This document shows positions 16,148-24,983 of a stretch of 64,000 bases of DNA, piece after piece. Where the stretch lies: contig NZ_FOIB01000009.1 of assembly GCF_900111765.1 (NCBI RefSeq), positions 248,001 through 312,000 of the forward strand. Direction: 5' to 3'. The notes beneath the pieces were generated by a model that had not been told where the DNA came from, made no database searches, and saw nothing but the letters and a program-made list of their open reading frames with translations. This DNA is from Myxococcus fulvus. Its GTDB lineage: Bacteria; Myxococcota; Myxococcia; Myxococcales; Myxococcaceae. How positions within the stretch are numbered: the first letter of the stretch is position 1; every line of letters starts with the position of its first letter. Both the position numbers and the translations under genes were made by a program.

Positions 16148-17848
16148 ATGCGCTTCTCGTTCTTCGCGACTTCCACCACCCTGAAGAAGCTCTATGCCCC
16201 CGAGATGTCCAAGGTCCTCCTGGCCGGAGGATTCAATGGATACTGGAACTTCGGGGACATCCTCATGCTGCAGGGCGCCGTGCGCTGGCACCTGGGGCGC
16301 AAGGAGTCGGCGGTCGTCTCCATCCACGAGCTGGGGCGGGTGCAGGACGCGCAGTACCTGCGTCAGCTCCCCGTGGTGCTCGGGACGGAGGACTTCGTCT
16401 TCTTCTCCTCGGACACCGGAGACACCGCGTCGACCAAGGCGCGGGAGCTGGGCCTGGAGCCCGTCTCGCCCACGCGCCTGAGGGGCGCGGCCCGGCTGCA
16501 TGTCTATGGCGGTGGCTACTTCAATGGCCGCTGGGGCGACGGGATGCTGGCGCTCGTGGAGTCGCTGCTGCACGCCTGGCTGCCGGGGCACTACGTGCTG
16601 TCGGGGCTGCAGGTCGGTCCCGAGTTCGCGAGCCGGCTGGCCGCGCACGCGCACCAATGGCAACCGCTGCTGCTCGGGTGTCGGGACCCCGAGTCCGTCC
16701 AGGCGTTGGTGGAGCATGGCGCCCCGGCGCTCCTGTCCGGAGATGACGCGCTCGAGGAGCTGGACCGCGCGGCCGAGGAGGCCTCGCGTCAGGAGCCCCG
16801 GCCGAAGGCGCCCGGTCGCTTCGCGCTGCACATGAACCTGTCCACCTACGCGTATACGGACCCCGGCGTGGACCCGGACTCGCTGCCGCCTCCCGCCGCG
16901 ACGATGAACGAGCAGCTCCAGGCGCTGCGCGCGCACTTCGGCGAGGCCGCGGCGCCAGTGGTGCTCAATGCGTATATCGACGAGCGCCCCGTGGTGGAGG
17001 ACAGCCTCGCGGCCATGCGCAAGACGGCCTTCACGGAGCACTTCCCCCAGGCGGACGTGGTGGACCTGGTGGGCCTGCTCTTCCAGGGGCGCCTGTCCCA
17101 GGCCGTGGAGCGCATCCGCGAGTGCGAGGCGCTCGTCGCGTCCTCGTACCACGTGACGCTGCTGGGCAAGGTGTCCGGCGTGCCCAGCCACCTGTTCGCC
17201 TTCAACGAGTACTACCGCCAGAAGAAGGCGGGGCTGGCCGAGTCGGAGACGTCGTTGAAGGACTTCCTCGAGGGCGGCCTGCCTTCGTCGTTGGAGCGCG
17301 GCGGCGCGTACATCGAGGAGCAGCGGAAGGTCCGGCGCGAGTGGCTGTCACGGCTGGCGACGAACCTCGGGCAGCCGGTGGCCAACGTGAACTGGGTGTC
17401 GCGCGCTTCGACGTGGCTGGAGGAGGCCCGTACCGAGCTGCGCCAGGAGAAGCAGCTGCGCGCCGAGGAGACCCAGGCGACGCGCGGCGCGCTCGAGGAG
17501 CTCCAGGCGCGCCACCACGCCCTGCTCGCGCGCTGCGAGGCGGGTGAGGCGCGGGTGCGGGAGCTGGAGCAGCAGCTCGCCCACCGGGACGCGGAGGGCA
17601 CGGCGCTCAAGGGAGAGCTGCACGGCGTGCGAGAGCTGCTCGCGTCGAAGGAGTTCGAGCTGGAGTGCTCCACGAAGCGCGAGGAGGAGCTGCGCGCCAG
17701 CTACGAGGCCCTGCTCACCACCGAGCCGCCCCTGCGCCACCGGCTGGTGGATGACCTGAATGACCGACTCATCAAGTCCGCCGGAGGCCAGCGCGCGCAT
17801 CGGGCCATCAAGCACCTGATGCGCGTCACCGTGGGGCGCGGAAAGTAA
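16148..17848 (+). CDS. polysaccharide pyruvyl transferase-like protein with C-terminal coiled coil
   Basis: 566 residues from the ATG at 16148; an alternative start is M20 (16205), which begins right before the conserved domain. Residues ~20-390 resemble the PF04230 pyruvyl-transferase/CsaB fold. They include an L-L-A-G-G-F-N-G-Y-W-N-F-G-D segment and a late A-S-S-Y-H-V-T-L-L-G-K segment, equivalent to the family's conserved R/S-x-H-x-x-I/L block. Residues ~420-530 form a long Glu/Arg/Leu-rich coiled coil, which is unusual for the enzyme family, and the C-terminus is basic. Family members add pyruvate ketals to surface glycans. The extra coiled coil suggests a multimeric or membrane-tethered form. 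No other polysaccharide gene is adjacent. Confidence 0.65.
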   Translation: MRFSFFATSTTLKKLYAPEMSKVLLAGGFNGYWNFGDILMLQGAVRWHLGRKESAVVSIHELGRVQDAQYLRQLPVVLGTEDFVFFSSDTGDTASTKARELGLEPVSPTRLRGAARLHVYGGGYFNGRWGDGMLALVESLLHAWLPGHYVLSGLQVGPEFASRLAAHAHQWQPLLLGCRDPESVQALVEHGAPALLSGDDALEELDRAAEEASRQEPRPKAPGRFALHMNLSTYAYTDPGVDPDSLPPPAATMNEQLQALRAHFGEAAAPVVLNAYIDERPVVEDSLAAMRKTAFTEHFPQADVVDLVGLLFQGRLSQAVERIRECEALVASSYHVTLLGKVSGVPSHLFAFNEYYRQKKAGLAESETSLKDFLEGGLPSSLERGGAYIEEQRKVRREWLSRLATNLGQPVANVNWVSRASTWLEEARTELRQEKQLRAEETQATRGALEELQARHHALLARCEAGEARVRELEQQLAHRDAEGTALKGELHGVRELLASKEFELECSTKREEELRASYEALLTTEPPLRHRLVDDLNDRLIKSAGGQRAHRAIKHLMRVTVGRGK

Positions 17849-17857
17849 CGGGCTCCG

Positions 17858-19654
17858 CTACTTCGCGGGGGCCTTCTGCCGGGCCACCCACGCGTCCACC
17901 TTGCGCTCGAGCACGTCGAGCGGCAGCGAGCCGCTCAGCAGCACGACGTCGTGGAACTCGCGCACGTCGAAGCGCTCACCCAGCGCGGCCTCGGCGCGGG
18001 TGCGCAGCTCGCGAATCTTGAGCTGCCCCACTTTGTACGCCAGCGCCTGTCCCGGCCAGGCGATGTAGCGGTCCACCTCGTTGGTGATGTCCAACGCCTG
18101 GCGGGGCGCGTTCTCCATGAAGTAGTCGAGCGCCTGCTGACGCGTCCACCGCTTCGCGTGCATGCCCGTGTCCACCACCAGCCGCACCGCGCGCCACATG
18201 TCGTACGAGAGCTGGCCGAACTTGTCGTACGGGTTCTCGTACAGGCCCATCTCGTCGCCGAGCGTCTCGCAGTACAGCGCCCAGCCCTCGCCGTACGCCA
18301 CGTAGTAGCCGAAGCGACGGAAGTCCGGCAGCGCCGTCTGCTCGGTGGCCAGGGACGTCTGCAGGTGGTGTCCCGGCACGGCCTCGTGCAGCGTGAGGGG
18401 CACCATCTCCCAGTGCGGCCGCGTCTCCGGGCGGTACAGGTTCACCAGGTACGTGCCGGGGCGCGAGCCGTCCGAGGAGCCCGCGTAATAGAAGCCCGTC
18501 GTCACGTCCGGCGCCATGGCCTCCGGCGTGGGCTCCACCGCGTACGGCTGGCGGGGCAGCGTCTTGAACAGCCGCACCAGCAGCGGGTCGATCTGCTTGG
18601 CCAGGCTCCGGTAGCGCATCAACAGCTCGTCACCGGTGCGCGAGTAGAAGCGCGGGTCCGTGCGCAGGAACTGGAAGAACTCCGGCAGCGTGCCCTTGAA
18701 GCCGGTGCGCTTCATGATGGCGTCCATCTCCGCCCGGATGCGCTTCACCTCCGCCAACCCGAGCACGTGAATCTCCTCGGGCGTCAGCGTCGTGGTGGTG
18801 AACCTGCGCGCGAAGAACCCATACGCGGCCTCACCGTCCGGGAACTGCCAGATGCCCACGGCCTCCGGCGCGCCGGGCAGGTACTCCTCGACGAAGAAGC
18901 GGTGGAAGGCGCGCAGCGCGGGCACCACGCCCTCGCGCACCGCCTTCTGCCCCGCCGCCGCCAGCCGCTGCTGGTCCTGGGCGGACAGCTTCGCGGGGAA
19001 GCGCAGGAAGGGCGTGTAGAAGCCGCTCTTCGTCGGGTCCTCCACCAGCTGCCGCTCGATCTGCGGCGGCACGCGCTGGAGGATGACGCGCGGGTGCACC
19101 TTCTTCTGGCGCAGCCCCTCGCGCATCAGCGCCGTCACCTGCTCCACGTAGGTCCCGAAGCCGGTGAGCCGGGCCACCCAGTCCTCGTAGTCCTTCACCG
19201 TGTCGAAGCGCAGCGTGTCGGCGAGCTGGTAGGCCGTCTGCACGCCCGGAGGCTGGCGGATGCCCTCGGGGATGCCGCCCACCTGGTTGACGGGCAGCAG
19301 GTGCCAGCCGAAGCGGAACTCCTCCAGCCACGTCTCGTGCTCCTTGCGGAACAGGTCCAGGTTGAGCTGGTCCTCCTCGGACAGCTTCGTCCGGTCCACC
19401 TTCTTCAGCTGCTCGAGCACCTGGCGCGAGTGCGTGTTGTCCGCCTGGAGCGCGGTGAGGCTCAGGTCATCCCAGCGCGTGTTCCAGCGCCGGTCTCCGG
19501 CGACGGACGCGTACGTCGGGCTGCGCTCCAGCTGGTATTGCCAGTCGCGCTCGAGGATGGAGCGCAGCGTGGTGGCCGCGTCCTGCTTCTTGGCTTCGGC
19601 ATCCATGGACAGCATCAGGAAGAACCCCAGGGTGAGTCCGAGCAACCGCTTCAC
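17858..19654 (-). CDS. DUF885 family metallopeptidase, exported
   Basis: 598 residues with a GTG start at 19654 that overlaps the stop of the upstream helicase gene by four bases (GTGA). The signal peptide is at residues ~1-21. It carries the DUF885 signature L-H-E-A-V-P-G-H-H-L-Q in the C-terminal half, and about 30 residues later G-E-G-W-A-L-Y-C-E, giving the His/Glu/His/Glu set expected for a zinc peptidase. Characterised relatives are poorly known; several are secreted peptidases of stationary-phase bacteria. Coupling of an exported peptidase to a helicase gene looks like an accident of compact packing. It converges on the pyruvyl-transferase-like gene with a nine-base gap. Confidence 0.85.
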   Translation of the reverse strand: MKRLLGLTLGFFLMLSMDAEAKKQDAATTLRSILERDWQYQLERSPTYASVAGDRRWNTRWDDLSLTALQADNTHSRQVLEQLKKVDRTKLSEEDQLNLDLFRKEHETWLEEFRFGWHLLPVNQVGGIPEGIRQPPGVQTAYQLADTLRFDTVKDYEDWVARLTGFGTYVEQVTALMREGLRQKKVHPRVILQRVPPQIERQLVEDPTKSGFYTPFLRFPAKLSAQDQQRLAAAGQKAVREGVVPALRAFHRFFVEEYLPGAPEAVGIWQFPDGEAAYGFFARRFTTTTLTPEEIHVLGLAEVKRIRAEMDAIMKRTGFKGTLPEFFQFLRTDPRFYSRTGDELLMRYRSLAKQIDPLLVRLFKTLPRQPYAVEPTPEAMAPDVTTGFYYAGSSDGSRPGTYLVNLYRPETRPHWEMVPLTLHEAVPGHHLQTSLATEQTALPDFRRFGYYVAYGEGWALYCETLGDEMGLYENPYDKFGQLSYDMWRAVRLVVDTGMHAKRWTRQQALDYFMENAPRQALDITNEVDRYIAWPGQALAYKVGQLKIRELRTRAEAALGERFDVREFHDVVLLSGSLPLDVLERKVDAWVARQKAPAK

Positions 19655-22605
19655 GAGAACAGCTCCAGCAAGTCTTCACGGGTGATGGCCGCCGCGCCGC
19701 CGGCCTCGCTCAGCGCTGCCTCCATCAGCGCGCGCTTCTTGTCCTGCAGCCCGAGGATGCGCTCCTCGACGGTGCCCTGCGACACCAGCCGATAGACGTT
19801 CACGGGCCGCTCCTGGCCGATGCGATGCGCGCGGTCCGCCGCCTGCGCCTCCGCGGCCGGGTTCCACCACGGGTCCACCAGGAACACGTGGTCGGCCGCC
19901 GTCAGGTTCAAGCCCGTGCCGCCCGCCTTCAGCGACATCAGGAGCACCGGCGGGCCGTCGTCCGCCTGGAAGCGCGCCGTCACCTCGCCCCGGTTCGCCG
20001 TGCTGCCGTCCAGCCGGTCGAAGCCGATGCCCGCGCGCTTGAGCGCCGGCTCGATGAGGTCGAGCAGCGACGTCCACTGCGAGAACACCAGCGCCTTGTG
20101 GCCCTCCGACACCGCCGTGTCGAGCGCCTCCACCAGCGTGTCCACCTTCGACGACGAGGTGGCCTTCTGCCCTGGCACCAGCGCCGGGTGGCACGCGGCC
20201 TGACGCAGGCGCAGGAGCGCCTCCAGCGCCTTGAGCACGCTGCCGCCCTCGTTGAGCAGGGCCACCACCTCCGCGCGCGTGGCCGCCATCACCGCGTCGT
20301 AGATGGAGCGCTCGCGCTCATCCAGCGACACGTGCATCACCGACTCGATGCGCGGCGGCAGCTCCGGCGCCACGTCGCGCTTGAGGCGGCGCAGCACGAA
20401 GGGACGGATGCGGCGGCGCAGCTCGCTCGCGGCGCCCGCGTTGCCCTCGGAGATGGGGCGCGCGAGCTTCTCCTCGAACTGCCGCCGTCCGCCGAGCAGG
20501 CCCGGGTTGGTGAAGTGCATCAGGCTCCACAGCTCGTCCAGGCGGTTCTCCAGCGGCGTGCCGCTGAGCGCCAACCGGAAGCCGGACTTGATTCCGAAGG
20601 CGGCGCGCGCCACCTGGCTCTCCGGGTTCTTGATGGCCTGCGCCTCGTCCAGCACCACCATGGCCCAGTCCTGCGCGCCCAGCACCGCCGCGTCCAGGCG
20701 CAGGATGGAGTACGTGGTGAGCGTCACGTCCGCCGCCGCGTCCAGCGCACGGCCAGGGCCGTGGTAGACGCAGACCTTCAGCGAGGGACGGAAGCGCTTG
20801 AGCTCCGCCACCCAGTTGGGCAGCACGCTGGTGGGGCACACCACGAGCGAGCCCTTGCCCAACACGCAGATGGTCTGGAGCGTCTTTCCCAGGCCCATGT
20901 CGTCCGCGAGGATGCCGCCCAGGCCCGCGCTCTTGAGGAAGCCCAGCCAGCTCACGCCCGTCTGCTGGTAGTGGCGCAGCGACGCGTTGAGTTCCTCCGG
21001 CAACACCGGCGGCGGCAGCTTCTCGAAGCCCTCGACGAGCGGCGCCAGCTTGTCCAGTCCCGGCGGAGGCGGCTGCTCCAGCGTCTCGCACAGCTGCGAC
21101 AACTGCGGCAGCGCGTGGTTGGACACACGACCATCCGACTGACGCGCGGCCAGCAGGTCCGCCACGCGCTGGCCATTCTTCTCCAGCCAGGCGCGAGGTA
21201 GCGGGGCCCAACCACCGCCCACCAGCGGCACCAGCCCCAGCCCCTCCTGCCACGCGCGCACCACCGCGGCCGCGTCCACCGAGCGCGTCTCGCCGCCCTT
21301 GCCACCCTCCACCTGGAAGTCGAGCGTGAAGCGCACCTCCGGCACGCCCAGCGCGTTGGTTGCGCCCTCCACCGACAACGAGGGCTTGAGCCGCACGTCC
21401 GGGCTCACCACCGACGCGCCGTCACCCGCGAGGTCCCCGCCCCACCGCCGCAGCTTGTCCGCCCAGCGCACCATCTCCGGCCCCTGCACCGTCACCCGAC
21501 GGCCGGGCACCAGGTTCAGCTCCTCGCGCAGCTCGTGCACCAGGCGCTGCTCCACGGCCTCGTCGCGCAGCGGCACCGCGCCGCGCAGGTACACCATGCG
21601 CCCGTTGTCGATGCGCACCGCCGGCGGCGCGCCGTAGACGAGCGTCGGCAGCACCGACAGCCCGGACTCCAGCTGGTGCAGCTCCAGCAGGATGCGCGGC
21701 TTGAGTTCGCGGTCGATGGACGGCACCCGCTTGGTGCGCACGTCCACGGGCATGCGGCGCCCCAGCTCCGGCAGCACCTTGGAGGTCAGCTCGCCGAGCT
21801 GCTCCGCGCCGTAGGTGCGCACGATGGGCAGGTTGTTGAGCCACGGGCCCGTCATGCTCGTCTCGCCCAGCCGCGCGAGCGCGTCACCCACCAGCGCCAC
21901 GCCGGGGCTCACCACCTCCGTCACGCGGGGGTCGCGCGCCACCGTCACCACCAGCTGCCCGCCGCGCTCCTCCACCAGCGCCTGGGGCACCACGACTTCG
22001 TCGGGGATGGCCACGGGGCGACCGTCGAGCAGCACGTTGCGCGCCTGCACCAGCACCTTGAGCAGCGCCTCCAGCGTCTCGGGGGCCAGGGCGCCGCGGG
22101 TGCGCCGCTGCTCCAGGATGCGGTCGGCCAGCAGGTCGGCCTGCTCCACCTGGAGCTGCGCGGCCTGCGCGGGCTTCGCCATGTACGAGGCGAGGCTGCC
22201 GTCGAGCGGCTCCTCGCGCCCGTCCGCGTGGGCCAGCGTGCGCTTGAGCTGGAGGCCGTCGCCCGTGCGCGCGAAGTGGTACACCACGCGAGACCAGCGG
22301 GTGGCCGCCGTCTCCATGGGCGCGTCCGTCTTCTCCGCCTGCTGGAGCGACAGGGCCGCGGCCACCACGTGCTCGCACGGGTCCACGCGGCTGGGGCAGT
22401 CACACTCCCAGGCCTCGTCGGCCGGATAGAGCGTCACCGTGAAGGGAACCGGGCGCCCCGACGAGCGCACCCTCAGCTCCAGCTCGCTCTCCGTCTTCGA
22501 CTGGAGGACCACCGCCCCGGCGCGGGAGAGGTTCACTCCGTTGGACCAGATACCGGGGCGGGCTTCCTTCCGGACGGCTTCGAGCAGTTGGACGGTGGCG
22601 GACAT
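19651..22605 (-). CDS. SWIM zinc finger SNF2-family DNA helicase/ATPase
   Basis: 984 residues from the ATG at 22605. An N-terminal SWIM zinc finger is visible as C68-x-C70 ... C77-x-H79. A long middle region (about 100-530) is of the type found in bacterial SNF2/RapA-like proteins. The Swi2/Snf2 ATPase core starts near 540, with D-D-M-G-L-G-K-T (Walker A, around 570), D-E-A-Q (around 653) and S-G-T-P-L-E-N-R. The C-terminal helicase domain has S-Q-W-T, S-L-K-A-G-G-T-G-L-N-L and D-R-A-H-R-I-G-Q. These ATP-driven translocases remodel protein-DNA or RNA polymerase complexes; the exact target is unknown. It lies directly upstream of the DUF885 peptidase gene. Confidence 0.92.
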   Translation of the reverse strand: MSATVQLLEAVRKEARPGIWSNGVNLSRAGAVVLQSKTESELELRVRSSGRPVPFTVTLYPADEAWECDCPSRVDPCEHVVAAALSLQQAEKTDAPMETAATRWSRVVYHFARTGDGLQLKRTLAHADGREEPLDGSLASYMAKPAQAAQLQVEQADLLADRILEQRRTRGALAPETLEALLKVLVQARNVLLDGRPVAIPDEVVVPQALVEERGGQLVVTVARDPRVTEVVSPGVALVGDALARLGETSMTGPWLNNLPIVRTYGAEQLGELTSKVLPELGRRMPVDVRTKRVPSIDRELKPRILLELHQLESGLSVLPTLVYGAPPAVRIDNGRMVYLRGAVPLRDEAVEQRLVHELREELNLVPGRRVTVQGPEMVRWADKLRRWGGDLAGDGASVVSPDVRLKPSLSVEGATNALGVPEVRFTLDFQVEGGKGGETRSVDAAAVVRAWQEGLGLVPLVGGGWAPLPRAWLEKNGQRVADLLAARQSDGRVSNHALPQLSQLCETLEQPPPPGLDKLAPLVEGFEKLPPPVLPEELNASLRHYQQTGVSWLGFLKSAGLGGILADDMGLGKTLQTICVLGKGSLVVCPTSVLPNWVAELKRFRPSLKVCVYHGPGRALDAAADVTLTTYSILRLDAAVLGAQDWAMVVLDEAQAIKNPESQVARAAFGIKSGFRLALSGTPLENRLDELWSLMHFTNPGLLGGRRQFEEKLARPISEGNAGAASELRRRIRPFVLRRLKRDVAPELPPRIESVMHVSLDERERSIYDAVMAATRAEVVALLNEGGSVLKALEALLRLRQAACHPALVPGQKATSSSKVDTLVEALDTAVSEGHKALVFSQWTSLLDLIEPALKRAGIGFDRLDGSTANRGEVTARFQADDGPPVLLMSLKAGGTGLNLTAADHVFLVDPWWNPAAEAQAADRAHRIGQERPVNVYRLVSQGTVEERILGLQDKKRALMEAALSEAGGAAAITREDLLELFS

Positions 22606-22629
22606 AGGGGATGGGAACTCCCTACGCCC

Positions 22630-22665
22630 CCGGGGTGCGCCGCGCAACGGCGATGCGCACCCCGG
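22630..22665 (-). terminator. hairpin terminator downstream of the dipeptidase-like lipoprotein gene
   Basis: CCGGGGTGCGC (22630-22640) pairs perfectly with GCGCACCCCGG (22655-22665) around a 14-base loop. It lies ten bases beyond the end of the minus-strand dipeptidase-like gene and before the helicase start, so it separates the two transcripts. It has no T-run. Confidence 0.6.
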
Positions 22666-22675
22666 CCCCCCCGGC

Positions 22676-24718
22676 TCAGCCGCAGGTCAGCGTCCAGCGG
22701 CAGCTACCCGACAAGCACTCCTTCCCGTACAGGCAGGTGGCCCCTCGGGCCTTCTTCGGCTGGCACTTGCCGCTGTTGAGGCCCCAGCCGCAGTACTGGG
22801 TGGACGCGCAGTCGGCCTCCTCGTCGCAGATGCAGGTGCCGGAGCTGTTGCAGCCGGACGCGGTGCACGCGTCGCTGATGCACTCCTCCTTGAAGCGGCA
22901 GGACTCGCCCACGGCCTTGGAGTCCGGCGCGTAGCGCACGCCGCACAGGAGCGGGTACTGCGTCTCGCGGGTGGCCTTGTCCACGTAGGTGGCCACGCCG
23001 CTGGTGTCGATGTCCGCCGCCGCGTCCGCCATGCCCGTGCGCGGGTTGACGGCGCGCTCCCACGTCTTCAGGAAGGTCTCCGCCGAGCCCGACAGGGCCG
23101 CGGTGTTCGCGCCCACGCGGCCCAGGTCCTTGAGCAGGTCCGGCAGGTAGCCCACGTGCGCGAGGCCGTACTCGTCGAAGCCCGTGCCCAGGCGCGTGGG
23201 GCCCGCGACGTTCTGCTGCCGCAGGTGCGCGTCCGCCTCCGCCTGGAACGTGGCCGAGCACGCGCCGTGGTTGCCGAAGCGCGGACGGGTCTGCTGGATG
23301 AAGCCGTTCAGGTCCGCGCCGAAGGCCATGGGCACCTTGAGGCCCTGGCGACCGAACTCGACCGCCTGGGCGAGCGAGCGCGTGGAGCCGTGGCAGTTGT
23401 TGGCCACACCCGAGCGCGAGTACGTGCGCGTCTCGTCATGCGCCGTGCGCAGACCGAAGATGCCGCCCGTCTGGCGCAGGTAGCGCACCACCCACGCGGG
23501 CGTGGTCTTCTCGTCGTCCGCCAGCTTCGGGTTCATCACCTCGCGGAAGTGGCCGTGGGAGATGACCAGCGGGTAGTACGTGTTCGCCTGCGCCAGGGCG
23601 AAGGCGTCCTGCAGGCCCTTCTCCGACAGGTGCGCCACGTCGATGAGCATGCCCCGGCTCATCATCGCCTGGACCAGCGCCTTGCCATCCGCGGTGAGGC
23701 CCTTGGTGTTGCGGCAGTTGCCGGCCGCGTCGCGGTACACGTCGAAGCCGAGCGTCATCGTGTCCGTCGTCACGCCGCAGTCGGTGTCCACGTGGCACGT
23801 CTCCAGGAACTGCGCGGCCTGGAAGATGGCGTTGTGCAGCGCCGCGCCGCCGAAGCGGTTGTCCAGCTGGTGCACCGGCTGGAGCGAGCGCACACCCAAC
23901 GAATAGAAGCGGTCCAGCTCCGTGCGCCAGTCCTTGGTGCCGAACAGCTTGCTCGTCTCGATGGAGAGCACCATGGCGAGCTTGCCGGAGGCGATGATGT
24001 TGCGCGCGTGCGAGGGCGTCAGGGCGATCTCCACCCAGTCGTTGCGCGCGTCGAAGTCACGCGCCATCTGGAGCTGCAGCTCCACGTCCACCATCTCGTC
24101 GCACGGCCGCGAGATGTTCTGGTACGGCAACACCTTGCAGAGGAACTCGTTGCTGACCAGCGACACCATCACCAGCGACATGCCGCCCTGGTGCGCCTGA
24201 CGCAGCCACCCCTCCCACGACTGCTGATGGGCGATGGTGTCCCAGCGCGGCCACTGGGTGTTGACCGACATGCGGCCCAGGTGGATGCCGGTGTCGCCCT
24301 CGGTGCCCTCAATCTTGCCGATGAACTCCGAGCCCACCGCGCCGCCCAGGCCGAAGAGCGCCGCGAGCAGCGGGTTGCCGCCCAGGTTGATGCCTCCCGA
24401 GTTCGGGCACAGGTTGAGCAGGTTGCTCAAGTCCATGCGCACGCGAGCATGGTCGCTCTCCGGAAGGCCGCCGTCACAGCTCGTCAGCGAGCCGGTGTGG
24501 CTGCCGTGGAACCAGCCGCCGCCGAAGGCCTCCTCGGCGAACATGTGGTGGTGCAGCTCGGCGAAGCCCGGGGCGGCCAGCGCCTGGGATTCGACCTGGG
24601 TCGTGGGCTGTTCGGACGGCGCTTCCTCCTGCACGGGACCACACGCGAGCGTGAGACACAGGCTCAAGGGAAGAAGGGCCAGGACACCCTGGCGTCGATG
24701 ACGCGGGGACATGAACAT
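22676..24718 (-). CDS. lipoprotein with membrane-dipeptidase (M19)-like domain and Cys-rich C-terminus
   Basis: 680 residues from the ATG at 24718 (a second ATG two codons later is equally possible). A signal peptide ends in L-T-L-A-C, a plausible though not perfect lipobox. The middle of the protein resembles M19/amidohydrolase-type barrels, with an early A-E-L-H-H-H-M metal-type motif, M-V-L-S-I-E, L-I-D-V-A-H-L-S, I-S-H-G-H-F and F-G-A-D-L-N-G. From about residue 600 a Cys-rich tail (roughly fourteen cysteines) looks like EGF/Dickkopf-type knots. The enzyme would be an outer-membrane or surface dipeptidase-like hydrolase, but substrate and activity are unproven. A strong hairpin follows the stop codon. 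Confidence 0.75.
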   Translation of the reverse strand: MFMSPRHRRQGVLALLPLSLCLTLACGPVQEEAPSEQPTTQVESQALAAPGFAELHHHMFAEEAFGGGWFHGSHTGSLTSCDGGLPESDHARVRMDLSNLLNLCPNSGGINLGGNPLLAALFGLGGAVGSEFIGKIEGTEGDTGIHLGRMSVNTQWPRWDTIAHQQSWEGWLRQAHQGGMSLVMVSLVSNEFLCKVLPYQNISRPCDEMVDVELQLQMARDFDARNDWVEIALTPSHARNIIASGKLAMVLSIETSKLFGTKDWRTELDRFYSLGVRSLQPVHQLDNRFGGAALHNAIFQAAQFLETCHVDTDCGVTTDTMTLGFDVYRDAAGNCRNTKGLTADGKALVQAMMSRGMLIDVAHLSEKGLQDAFALAQANTYYPLVISHGHFREVMNPKLADDEKTTPAWVVRYLRQTGGIFGLRTAHDETRTYSRSGVANNCHGSTRSLAQAVEFGRQGLKVPMAFGADLNGFIQQTRPRFGNHGACSATFQAEADAHLRQQNVAGPTRLGTGFDEYGLAHVGYLPDLLKDLGRVGANTAALSGSAETFLKTWERAVNPRTGMADAAADIDTSGVATYVDKATRETQYPLLCGVRYAPDSKAVGESCRFKEECISDACTASGCNSSGTCICDEEADCASTQYCGWGLNSGKCQPKKARGATCLYGKECLSGSCRWTLTCG

Positions 24719-24983
24719 GGACGGGGGATTCCTTCTGGGGATGCGGGCGGATGGCTCCGCCGCCGCGGCCGTGAGGATACTCCCCGCTCGACGCGCATTT
24801 CGAGCCGCGTCCGTGCTGCTTGAAACATTCGGTGACAGTTGTCGCCGCCTTGCGTCATCGGCATCGCGTGGTGGTGCGGCGGCGACCCGGCGCGGCGCCC
24901 GCGAGCGGCGGTGTGAGGTGTAGCGGTATCCTCTCGCGCCGCACCTGGGCCGAGTCCCGTCGGCTCGTGCGACACGAGGACCT

